Source of the DNA: Rhodoferax sp.
GTDB lineage: Bacteria; Pseudomonadota; Gammaproteobacteria; Burkholderiales; Burkholderiaceae_C
NCBI GenBank assembly: GCA_020048255.1
Contig: JAIFMR010000175.1
Span: 1-5,325, forward strand
Direction: 5' to 3'
Length of the DNA stretch: 5,325 bases
Positions 1 to 4,694 of the stretch are shown here, in pieces (within the stretch, counting starts at the first letter, position 1; the number at the start of each line of letters is the position of its first letter). The notes beneath the pieces were generated by a model. The model saw nothing but the letters and a program-made list of their open reading frames with translations. It did not search any database and was not told the DNA's origin. The translations under genes and the position numbers were made by a program.

Positions 1-1126
1 CCTCGGCACATTTCACATTGAGCTCGGGTGTGGAAAAACTGGTGGGCAGCGCATTCAGCACCGCATTGCCGTCGGGCGACTGGCTCAAAATTTCCAGCAG
101 GCGGCAGCCGGCATAGGTGCCGTCATCAAAACCGTACCAACGCTCTTTAAAGAAGATGTGACCACTCATCTCGCCACCCAGTGGCGAGTCAATCTCTTTC
201 ATCTTCGCCTTGATCAGCGAATGGCCGGTTTTGAACATCATCGGCACGCCGCCCGCCGCCGCAATGGCTGGTGCCAAGCGTTGCGAGCATTTCACATCAA
301 ACAAAATGGTGCCGCTGGGCGCACGCTTGAGCACATCTTGGGCAAACAACATCATCTGCCGGTCCGGGTAAATGGTGTTGCCCTCTTTGGTGACGATGCC
401 CAGCCGGTCGCCATCGCCATCAAAGGCCAGGCCCAACTCGGCATCGCTGCTTTGCAGCGCCGCCACCACATCGCGCAGGTTCTCGGGCTTGCTTGGGTCC
501 GGGTGGTGGTTGGGGAAGTTGCCGTCGACCTCGCTGAACAGCTCAATCACTTCACAGCCAATCGCCCGCAATATGGCCGGGGCCGACGCACCGGCGATGC
601 CGTTGCCACTGTCGACCACGATTTTCATCGGGCGCTCTAACTTGATGCCGCCCACAATACGTGCCTGGTAGTCGGCCAGCACGCTGACCTGGCGAATCTC
701 GCCGCCTGCGCGCAACTCCCAGGTTTCAGACTCCATCATCTGGCGCAGAGCCTGAATCTCATCGCCATAAATGGCGCGCCCGCCCATCACCATCTTGAAA
801 CCGTTGTAGTCCTTGGGGTTGTGGCTGCCGGTCACCTGGATCCCACTGGCACACAGAGTGTTGGCCGCAAAGTACAGCATGGGGGTGGTGGCCATGCCGA
901 TATCGATGACCTCGATACCCACCTCACTCAAACCACGCATCAGCGCTGAACTCAGGCTCGGGCCACTCAGCCGGCCATCACGCCCCACTGCCACCACTTT
1001 TTGCCCTTCACGCAGTGCCACCGTGCCAAAAGCGCGGCCCAGGGCTTCGGCCATCACCTCATTGACGGTGCTGGGGACAACGCCCCGGATATCGTAGGCT
1101 TTGAAAATGGAGGCAGGTAGTTGCAT
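1..1126 (-). CDS. algC: Phosphomannomutase/phosphoglucomutase, C-terminus cut by window edge
   Basis: A cytoplasmic alpha-D-phosphohexomutase that interconverts the 6- and 1-phosphates of mannose or glucose, supplying GDP-mannose and UDP-glucose precursors for exopolysaccharide and LPS. The start is ATG at 1126-1124, behind an AGAGGGA ribosome site; 375 residues are visible. The family is usually about 460 residues, so the fourth (phosphate-binding) domain is missing at the edge, not broken. The substrate-contact motif YDIRG is at residues 11-15. The phosphoserine loop TGSHNP lies at 99-104 with the catalytic Ser101. The Mg-binding loop DGDGDR is at 236-241. The sugar-specificity motif GEMSGH is at 318-323, followed by the FFKERW block. 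All sit about 6-7 residues earlier than in Pseudomonas AlgC, so the visible enzyme looks intact. It is transcribed divergently from ogt. The name manB is also used for this family; dual mannose/glucose specificity is inferred from the AlgC-like motifs. Confidence 0.96.
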   Translation of the reverse strand, partial: MQLPASIFKAYDIRGVVPSTVNEVMAEALGRAFGTVALREGQKVVAVGRDGRLSGPSLSSALMRGLSEVGIEVIDIGMATTPMLYFAANTLCASGIQVTGSHNPKDYNGFKMVMGGRAIYGDEIQALRQMMESETWELRAGGEIRQVSVLADYQARIVGGIKLERPMKIVVDSGNGIAGASAPAILRAIGCEVIELFSEVDGNFPNHHPDPSKPENLRDVVAALQSSDAELGLAFDGDGDRLGIVTKEGNTIYPDRQMMLFAQDVLKRAPSGTILFDVKCSQRLAPAIAAAGGVPMMFKTGHSLIKAKMKEIDSPLGGEMSGHIFFKERWYGFDDGTYAGCRLLEILSQSPDGNAVLNALPTSFSTPELNVKCAE

Positions 1127-1131
1127 AAAAA

Positions 1132-1138
1132 TCCCTCT
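1132..1138 (-). promoter_or_regulatory. Ribosome binding site of the phosphohexomutase gene
   Basis: Read on the minus strand, AGAGGGA lies five bases before the ATG at 1126. It supports this start, which also gives the expected short N-terminus before the YDIRG motif. Confidence 0.7.
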
Positions 1139-1165
1139 TTCACTGAATGGCGCTGGGTTGGGCGA

Positions 1166-1171
1166 ATTGTA
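1166..1171 (-). promoter_or_regulatory. Candidate -10 box for the phosphohexomutase gene
   Basis: The minus strand reads TACAAT, five of six matches to the sigma-70 -10 consensus, about 40 bases before the start codon. This would give a short leader of roughly 30 bases. No convincing -35 box is seen at 16-18 bases: the sequence there is GAGCTG-like and the spacer contains a run of C. The call is therefore tentative. Confidence 0.3.
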
Positions 1172-1238
1172 GGGGGGTGGTTTTGAGCCAGCTCGTGCAG
1201 TGCCCTGCGCCGGCATGTCGGCCTCTAAAATGTTGGCA

Positions 1239-1332
1239 TAGCTACCGCAAGAATAAATTGGACCGTTCATCCTGCTACAAATCACTATATTTAATGTAGC
1301 TATCGACGCAATCAATAAAAAGGCCAGAAGCC
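1239..1332. repeat. Intergenic repeat element, probably Comamonadaceae-type, with two related TAGCTA units
   Basis: This AT-rich block sits between the divergent genes. It contains GCTACA (1274-1279) and its complement TGTAGC (1295-1300) around a 15-base AT-rich loop. It then has TAGCTATCGACGCAATCAAT (1297-1316) and ends in GGCCAGAAGCC (1322-1332). A second, diverged unit, TAGCTACCGCAAGAATAAA, starts at 1239. Short intergenic elements with the pattern GCTAC...TAGCTGC...CGCA...GGCCAGAGGCC are, from memory, common in Comamonadaceae genomes. The internal structure is seen directly; the family assignment is recall and not searched. The element ends 7 bases before the ogt start, so it forms the ogt leader and may contribute its promoter (TATATT at 1286-1291 is a possible -10). 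Confidence 0.55.
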
Positions 1333-1339
1333 ATTTCTT

Positions 1340-1834
1340 ATGAAACTCCCCAGCTCTACCGTTCAAGCAGATTTTGCCAGCCCACTCGGGCGCATGATTC
1401 TGGCCGCAGCTGACCAGCAACTCGTGGGGGTCTGGTTTGCCGATCAGGCGCATTTGCCGGACTTGTCCGCCTGCCCTGTCGACGCCAACAGCCCACTGCT
1501 CAAGCAAGCTTCAGCGCAGCTCAGCGCATATTTTGCCGGCCAACGCCACACTTTTGATTTGCCCCTGAACACGGCCACTGGTACACCCTTTCAGCAGGCC
1601 GTGTGGCAGGCGCTGCTGGACATCCCATTTGGCAGCACCTGCAGTTACGGTCAATTGGCCAGCCGCGCTGGTAAGCCCAGCGCGGTGCGTGCCGTAGGCG
1701 CCGCGGTGGGGCGCAACCCCTTGAGCCTGATCGTGCCCTGTCACCGCGTGGTGGGTGCCAACGGCAGCCTCACCGGCTACGCGGGCGGCTTGCATCGCAA
1801 GACCGCACTTCTGCAACTTGAAGGCGTCCTTTGA
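1340..1834 (+). CDS. ogt: Methylated-DNA--[protein]-cysteine S-methyltransferase (O6-alkylguanine repair)
   Basis: A suicide DNA-repair protein that moves the alkyl group from O6-alkylguanine (and O4-alkylthymine) in DNA onto its own cysteine. At 164 residues it has the usual length of stand-alone Ogt proteins, with no Ada-type N-terminal domain. The C-terminal DNA-binding and catalytic domain covers about residues 82-162. It has the active-site motif IVPCHRVVG with Cys134, the helix-turn-helix RAVGAAVGRNP with the arginine finger Arg117, and the conserved Asn126. The N-terminal half (about 8-75) is the variable Ogt fold. The ATG at 1340 is the only good start, because the next in-frame ATG would cut into the N-terminal domain. 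No clear Shine-Dalgarno is seen, and the leader is the end of the intergenic repeat. No Ada-box-like sequence was noticed upstream, so alkylation-induced control is not evident. It overlaps the downstream exporter gene by four bases. Confidence 0.96.
   Translation: MKLPSSTVQADFASPLGRMILAAADQQLVGVWFADQAHLPDLSACPVDANSPLLKQASAQLSAYFAGQRHTFDLPLNTATGTPFQQAVWQALLDIPFGSTCSYGQLASRAGKPSAVRAVGAAVGRNPLSLIVPCHRVVGANGSLTGYAGGLHRKTALLQLEGVL
1820..1824 (+). promoter_or_regulatory. Ribosome binding site deciding a TTG start
   Basis: GAAGG inside the end of ogt lies six bases before TTG at 1831. It supports that TTG as the exporter start, since no ATG or GTG is available near the N-terminus. Translation is likely coupled to ogt. 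Confidence 0.65.
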
Positions 1835-2736
1835 CTCCGCGCTCCCTGCACAAGCCCTGGCTTCTTGAATTTATCCTGCTGGCTGCCATTTGGGGTGCAT
1901 CTTTTTTGTTCACCCGACTGGGCGCTGCAGAATTTGGTGCACTGCCAGCCACCGGCATGCGGGTCAGCATTGCCGCGGCCTTTTTGCTGCCCTTGCTACT
2001 GGCGCGCGGCCAGTGGCCTACATTGGCGCGCCACTGGAAAAAAGTCTTTTTTCTGGGCATGCTCAATTCAGGCATTCCGTTTGCATGCTACGCCTTCGCC
2101 CTGATGTCCATCACCACCGGTTTGTCGTCCTTGCTCAACGCCACGGTGCCCCTGTTTGGCGCATTGGTGGCCTGGTTTTGGCTGAAAGACCGACCCCACG
2201 GCTTGAAGATCCTGGGGCTGTTGATTGGCTTTGTGGGTGTGGCCATGCTGGCTTGGGGCAAGGCCAGCTTCAAACCCGACGCATCTGGCTTGTCTAGCGG
2301 CTGGGCGGTGGTCGCCTGCCTGGTGGCTTGCCTTTGTTACGGCTTGGCTGCCAGCTACACCCGCCGCTACCTGGGAGGTGTGTCGTCGCTGGTGGTGGCC
2401 ACCGGCAGCCAATTGGGGGCCACACTGGGTCTGGCCCTGCCCACTTGGTGGTTTTGGCCCACCACAACACCGAGCACAACCGCCTGGCTCGCTATGCTGG
2501 TTGTGGGCGTCGTTTGCACTGGCATCGCTTACGTGCTGTATTTCCGCTTGATTGAAAAGATGGGGGCTTCCACCTCACTGACGGTGACCTTTTTGATCCC
2601 CGTGTTCGCCATTTTGTACGGCGTGTTGTTTTTGGGTGAGGCCGTCACACCCTGGATGCTGCTGTGCGGCGCCATCATTTTGGCCGGTACCGCGCTATCT
2701 TTAGACTTGCTGAAGCTGCGTCGGCTTGCCGCCTGA
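1831..2736 (+). CDS. EamA/DMT-superfamily transporter (RhaT/YdcZ-like exporter)
   Basis: An inner-membrane protein of the drug/metabolite transporter superfamily, 301 residues, the usual size for two fused EamA domains. About ten hydrophobic helices can be placed (roughly residues 10-28, 38-58, 70-90, 96-116, 125-142, 158-175, 185-207, 217-237, 247-267, 273-293). Domain 1 carries the hallmark AAIWGASFLF (18-27) and LNATVPLFGALVAWF (102-116). Domain 2 carries IPVFAILYGVLFLGE (256-270), the classic end-of-domain motif. Members export amino acids, purines or other metabolites; the substrate cannot be read from sequence. The start is TTG at 1831, overlapping the ogt stop as TTGA, with GAAGG six bases upstream. 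The short positive N-terminus (RSLHK) before helix 1 fits an inside orientation. No rho-independent terminator is evident after the stop. Confidence 0.93.
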   Translation: MTPRSLHKPWLLEFILLAAIWGASFLFTRLGAAEFGALPATGMRVSIAAAFLLPLLLARGQWPTLARHWKKVFFLGMLNSGIPFACYAFALMSITTGLSSLLNATVPLFGALVAWFWLKDRPHGLKILGLLIGFVGVAMLAWGKASFKPDASGLSSGWAVVACLVACLCYGLAASYTRRYLGGVSSLVVATGSQLGATLGLALPTWWFWPTTTPSTTAWLAMLVVGVVCTGIAYVLYFRLIEKMGASTSLTVTFLIPVFAILYGVLFLGEAVTPWMLLCGAIILAGTALSLDLLKLRRLAA

Positions 2737-2899
2737 AACCAGACACCTGCACGATGTGAGTTGAAAGGTCGGCACCAGCGTCCGCCGTGATGAACCGGGT
2801 ATGTGTGCAAGCGAACAGACCCACCCCTGATCTCCCTTTAATCTGAGCACCTCGACGCCCAAGTGGCTCCGATACGTGTCTCAACTCAAAGGAATGATC
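2737..2899 (+). other. Intergenic region, probable promoter zone of the downstream operon
   Basis: This 163-base gap separates the exporter from the six-gene run. It is the only stretch long enough to hold that run's main promoter. TTTAAT at 2837-2842 matches five of six -10 consensus bases, but no acceptable -35 lies 16-18 bases upstream. TCTGA at 2842-2846 resembles a sigma-E -10, but no GGAACTT-like box sits at the correct distance. A weak imperfect hairpin (2845-2850 with 2863-2869) precedes the RBS. No strong terminator with a T-tract was found. Confidence 0.3.
2888..2893 (+). promoter_or_regulatory. Ribosome binding site fixing the start at 2900
   Basis: AAAGGA lies six bases before ATG at 2900. 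An in-frame GTG at 2876 and an ATG at 2894 are both possible starts. Only the ATG at 2900 has correct spacing, and it yields a clean signal peptide beginning MKKS. Confidence 0.75.
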
Positions 2900-3217
2900 A
2901 TGAAAAAGTCAGCTGCCAACCTGCGTGTGGCCGCATTAGCCATCGGCCTTTTGGCCGGCGCCAGCGGCATGGCTCAGGCGCTGGCGCCCGGTGAGTTGGT
3001 TACCACCAAAGCCTGCAATGCCCGGGTTGGTAACGCCAAGGCGATTTGTCTCAAGGCAGCCAAGGCGAACCAGCAAACTGCCCAACTCCACAACAACGCA
3101 GCTGCAGAAAAGCTTGAAACCAAGCACCTGCTTGAAAACGACAAGTGCGACGCCTTTGCCTTCGACGCCAAAGACAACTGCCAGGCGCAAGTCGAAGCCA
3201 GTTTCGGCAAGTTCTGA
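2900..3217 (+). CDS. Small secreted protein with two C-x10-C repeats
   Basis: A 105-residue protein with a clear Sec signal peptide: MKK, a hydrophobic core at about residues 8-24, and a likely cut after AQA (25-27). The mature protein is about 78 residues, lysine- and alanine-rich, and probably periplasmic. It has exactly four cysteines, at 39, 50, 83 and 94, in two similar 18-residue units: CNARVGNAKAICLKAAKA (39-56) and CDAFAFDAKDNCQAQVEA (83-100). The units share the pattern C-[ND]-A-x4-A-K-x2-C, so they look like an internal duplication. A probably helical, Gln/Asn/Ala-rich segment joins them. I recall similar C-x-A-x-x-GNAKD-x-C motifs in uncharacterised exported proteins of Burkholderiales. 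PsiF also has paired cysteine repeats, but with different spacing. The function is unknown. The gene is first in the operon, 26 bases before the DUF1328 gene. E. coli yqjC, an exported protein gene, sits in a similar position before yqjD. Confidence 0.85.
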   Translation: MKKSAANLRVAALAIGLLAGASGMAQALAPGELVTTKACNARVGNAKAICLKAAKANQQTAQLHNNAAAEKLETKHLLENDKCDAFAFDAKDNCQAQVEASFGKF

Positions 3218-3232
3218 CCACCCACCCTCCCC

Positions 3233-3237
3233 AGGAG
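3233..3237 (+). promoter_or_regulatory. Ribosome binding site of the DUF1328 gene
   Basis: AGGAG sits six bases before ATG at 3244. This rules out the longer in-frame reading from ATG 3145, which would overlap the preceding gene. Confidence 0.8.
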
Positions 3238-3243
3238 TTCACC

Positions 3244-3408
3244 ATGTTGCACTACGCCGTTGTATTTTTTGTTATCGCCCTGATCGCAGCATTGTTCGGC
3301 TTTGGCGGCATTGCCGCCGGCGCTGTAGGCATTGCCAAGATTTTGTTTTTCGTCTTCATCATTCTGGCGATTGCCAGCTTTCTCTTTGGCTCCATGAGAG
3401 GGCGCTAG
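3244..3408 (+). CDS. DUF1328 (YtjA/UPF0391) small membrane protein
   Basis: A 54-residue, almost entirely hydrophobic protein matching the DUF1328 family (E. coli YtjA, about 53 residues). Two membrane helices can be placed at about residues 4-24 and 28-49, joined by the glycine/alanine-rich turn FGFGGIAAGAVGIAKI (18-33) that marks the family. The C-terminus is short and basic (RGR). The molecular role is unknown. In E. coli ytjA lies next to osmY, an RpoS- and osmotically induced gene, which suggests a link to envelope stress. The reading frame is open further upstream to 3145, but the ribosome site and family length fix the start at 3244. A 54-base spacer without a terminator leads to the next gene, so co-transcription is likely. 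Confidence 0.93.
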   Translation: MLHYAVVFFVIALIAALFGFGGIAAGAVGIAKILFFVFIILAIASFLFGSMRGR

Positions 3409-3451
3409 TGCCCAAGTTAGCCAATCACGCCATTTTTATCAACCCACCTTG

Positions 3452-3456
3452 AAGGA
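3452..3456 (+). promoter_or_regulatory. Ribosome binding site of the DUF883 gene
   Basis: AAGGA sits six bases before ATG at 3463. The leader AGGATTTCACATG closely resembles the AGGAGTTCACCATG leader of the preceding gene. Confidence 0.75.
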
Positions 3457-3462
3457 TTTCAC

Positions 3463-3843
3463 ATGTTTCTCAATTCAACCCCCGAAAAATCAAACACGCT
3501 TGTCGAACAGGCTTCACAAACTGCAGACCAGGCGATCAAAGCCAGCCATCAAAGTGCCAATGAGGCCCTGGACAGTCTGGCTGGCGCCATGCAGGACTTG
3601 CGCCACCAGGCCACACCCGTTCTGGAGCGCGCCAGCGGACAGGTCAGCGATATGGCCCACCGCGGTATGGACAGCGTGCGTGAGACAACGCATCAGCTGC
3701 GCATGAAGGCAGAGCACGCCTCAGAAGGTACGGTGAATTACATCAAGAACGAACCGGTCAAGGCGATTCTGATCGCCGCCGCTACGGGTGCTGCGCTGAT
3801 GGCACTGATCAACCTGATCAGTCACTCACGCGACCGCCACTAA
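3463..3843 (+). CDS. DUF883 (YqjD/ElaB-type) tail-anchored membrane protein
   Basis: A 126-residue protein of the YqjD/ElaB/YgaM type. Residues 10-95 form a long polar, alanine- and glutamine-rich amphipathic helix, probably a coiled coil. Next comes the family hallmark YIKNEPVKAILIAAATGAAL (93-112), a conserved N-[EP]-P-x-[KR] turn leading into one C-terminal membrane helix (about 99-119). A basic tail (HSRDRH) follows. In E. coli, YqjD and its paralogues are inner-membrane proteins that bind ribosomes through the N-terminal part in stationary phase and depend on RpoS; transferring that role here is inference. The strong ribosome site six bases before the ATG fixes the start. It lies 15 bases before the YqjE-like gene, the same order as E. 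coli yqjD-yqjE. Confidence 0.92.
   Translation: MFLNSTPEKSNTLVEQASQTADQAIKASHQSANEALDSLAGAMQDLRHQATPVLERASGQVSDMAHRGMDSVRETTHQLRMKAEHASEGTVNYIKNEPVKAILIAAATGAALMALINLISHSRDRH
3804..3822. repeat. Short perfect inverted repeat near the end of the DUF883 gene
   Basis: ACTGATCA and TGATCAGT form an 8-base-pair perfect hairpin with a 3-base loop, 18 bases before the stop codon. There is no T-tract, so it is not a rho-independent terminator. It partly reflects the repeated Leu-Ile codons CTGATC in the membrane helix, but it could act as an RNA-processing or stability element between cistrons. Confidence 0.35.
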
Positions 3844-3858
3844 AAAGACGGCATCCCG

Positions 3859-4239
3859 ATGCACCCCCTGCTTTCCATCATGGCCAACCAGCCGCAACTG
3901 TTGCTGGATCATGCGCAGGCTTACGCCTCGCTGTTCCAAGAGGAGTTCACCTTGTCCCGCAAGGCATGGCGCAAACGTGTCATGTGGCAGGCAACGGCCC
4001 TGTGCTGCCTGGCTGTAGCTGCGATGCTCGCAGGGGCGTCGGCCATGCTGTGGGCTGTCACACCGGCATCGCAAATTCACAGTCCCTGGGTTTTATGGGT
4101 CATCCCCCTGTTGCCCTTGGCCGTCGCCTTGATTTGCGGTGTACAGGCCTCGAACGCAACCCAGGGCAAGGCCTTTGCCAACCTGTGGCGCCAGATCAGC
4201 GCTGACATGGCCATGCTGCAGGCGGCAAGTACACCATGA
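3859..4239 (+). CDS. YqjE/holin-X-like two-helix membrane protein
   Basis: A 126-residue inner-membrane protein. An N-terminal amphipathic segment (residues 10-42, with LLLDHAQAYASLFQEEFTLS) leads into membrane helix 1 (about 43-66), a short periplasmic loop, and helix 2 (about 76-96). The C-terminal tail (97-126) is soluble. This plan (charged helix, two hydrophobic helices, soluble tail) and the position directly after a DUF883 gene match YqjE and the 'phage holin family'/holin-X proteins of proteobacteria. The sequence match is general, so the family call is moderate. 'Holin' is only a family label; no phage genes are nearby. The start is ATG 3859, preceded by a weak purine stretch (AAAAAGACGG). 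An in-frame ATG at 3880 is possible but has no ribosome site. It overlaps the next gene by ATGA. Confidence 0.75.
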   Translation: MHPLLSIMANQPQLLLDHAQAYASLFQEEFTLSRKAWRKRVMWQATALCCLAVAAMLAGASAMLWAVTPASQIHSPWVLWVIPLLPLAVALICGVQASNATQGKAFANLWRQISADMAMLQAASTP

Positions 4240-4694
4240 GCCAACCTATGGACAACGGCGATCGGATCGCCCAGTCACGTGAACGTTTGCGCTTGGCCCT
4301 GCGCGAGGTGTCGACACCCCGGCATACGCCGGACAACCCCAACCCCAGCGCAGACCACTCGGATTGGTTGAGCAACCTGCATGAGTTCCCCGGCTCAGGT
4401 ATGTTACTGGAGATATTTCAGATCTGGTGGATGAAGCAACCGCTGCAAGTGGCATTCAAGTTGGCGTCGCAAGCGACTCAGGCCTTGCTTAAACCCCTGG
4501 CACAACGCCACCCCTACCATCTGGTGGCCATTGCGGCCGCTGTAGGCGCAGTCTTCATGCTGGTACGGCCCTGGCGCTGGATATCCGCGGCGGCCTTGAT
4601 GGCTGGCTTGTTGCCAAACATCTTGTCAGACAGCTGGAAGCACCCGCCTGCAGCACAGGCTGCTCGCGGCAGCGCGCGTGGCAACGGGCCATGA
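4236..4694 (+). CDS. Uncharacterised two-helix membrane protein in the yqjK position
   Basis: A 152-residue protein I do not recognise. The N-terminus (residues 9-24, DRIAQSRERLRLALRE) is a charged helix. A proline-rich polar linker follows (28-45, with PRHTPDNPNPSAD). A central segment (54-90) holds the tryptophan-rich LEIFQIWWMKQPL and an amphipathic stretch. Two adjacent hydrophobic helices lie at about 94-110 and 114-131, split by RPWRW, which suggests a tight hairpin. The tail is short and Ala/Gly/Arg-rich. It starts at ATG 4236 inside the stop of the upstream gene (ATGA) and ends in the same kind of overlap with the transporter, so translation is likely coupled on both sides. By position it corresponds to E. 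coli yqjK, which also begins with an Arg/Gln-rich helix, but homology is not shown. A role with the neighbouring membrane proteins is inferred from the operon only. Confidence 0.8.
   Translation: MSQPMDNGDRIAQSRERLRLALREVSTPRHTPDNPNPSADHSDWLSNLHEFPGSGMLLEIFQIWWMKQPLQVAFKLASQATQALLKPLAQRHPYHLVAIAAAVGAVFMLVRPWRWISAAALMAGLLPNILSDSWKHPPAAQAARGSARGNGP
4307..4332. repeat. Two back-to-back inverted repeats inside the 152-residue gene
   Basis: GGTGTCGACACC (4307-4318) is a perfect 12-base palindrome. It is followed at once by CCGGC-ATAC-GCCGG (4319-4332), a 5-base-pair stem with a 4-base loop. Both are seen directly. They lie about 70 bases into the gene and code for the start of the low-complexity polar linker. 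This could be a binding site or an mRNA structure, or chance in GC-rich DNA. Confidence 0.4.

Noticed and set aside
158..640. Plus-strand open frame of 160 codons, and other plus-strand frames up to 1097
   Set aside because: They are antisense to the phosphohexomutase, whose minus-strand translation contains all expected catalytic motifs in one uninterrupted frame. Their translations are His/Arg-rich with no recognisable family.
2842..2846. Sigma-E-type promoter (TCTGA -10) before the small operon
   Set aside because: The only GAAC-like upstream sequence is at 2813-2816, about 23 bases away instead of the usual 16-17, and matches the -35 poorly.
2758..2887. Long-range pairing GAGTTGA (2758-2764) with TCAACTC (2881-2887) near the ribosome site
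   Set aside because: A 7-base match across more than 100 bases is expected by chance; no supporting structure was seen.
2876..2899. GTG 2876 or ATG 2894 as start of the secreted protein
   Set aside because: The ribosome site AAAGGA (2888-2893) lies inside or abutting these starts. ATG 2900 has six-base spacing and gives a standard signal peptide.
3145..3243. N-terminal extension of the DUF1328 gene from ATG 3145
   Set aside because: It would overlap the preceding cysteine-repeat gene and add 33 residues absent from the family. ATG 3244 has AGGAG at ideal spacing.
3859..4239. A phage holin and hence prophage remnant
   Set aside because: The 'holin' label is a family name only. There is no endolysin, integrase, structural gene or attachment site nearby, and the gene order matches the chromosomal yqjD-yqjE arrangement.
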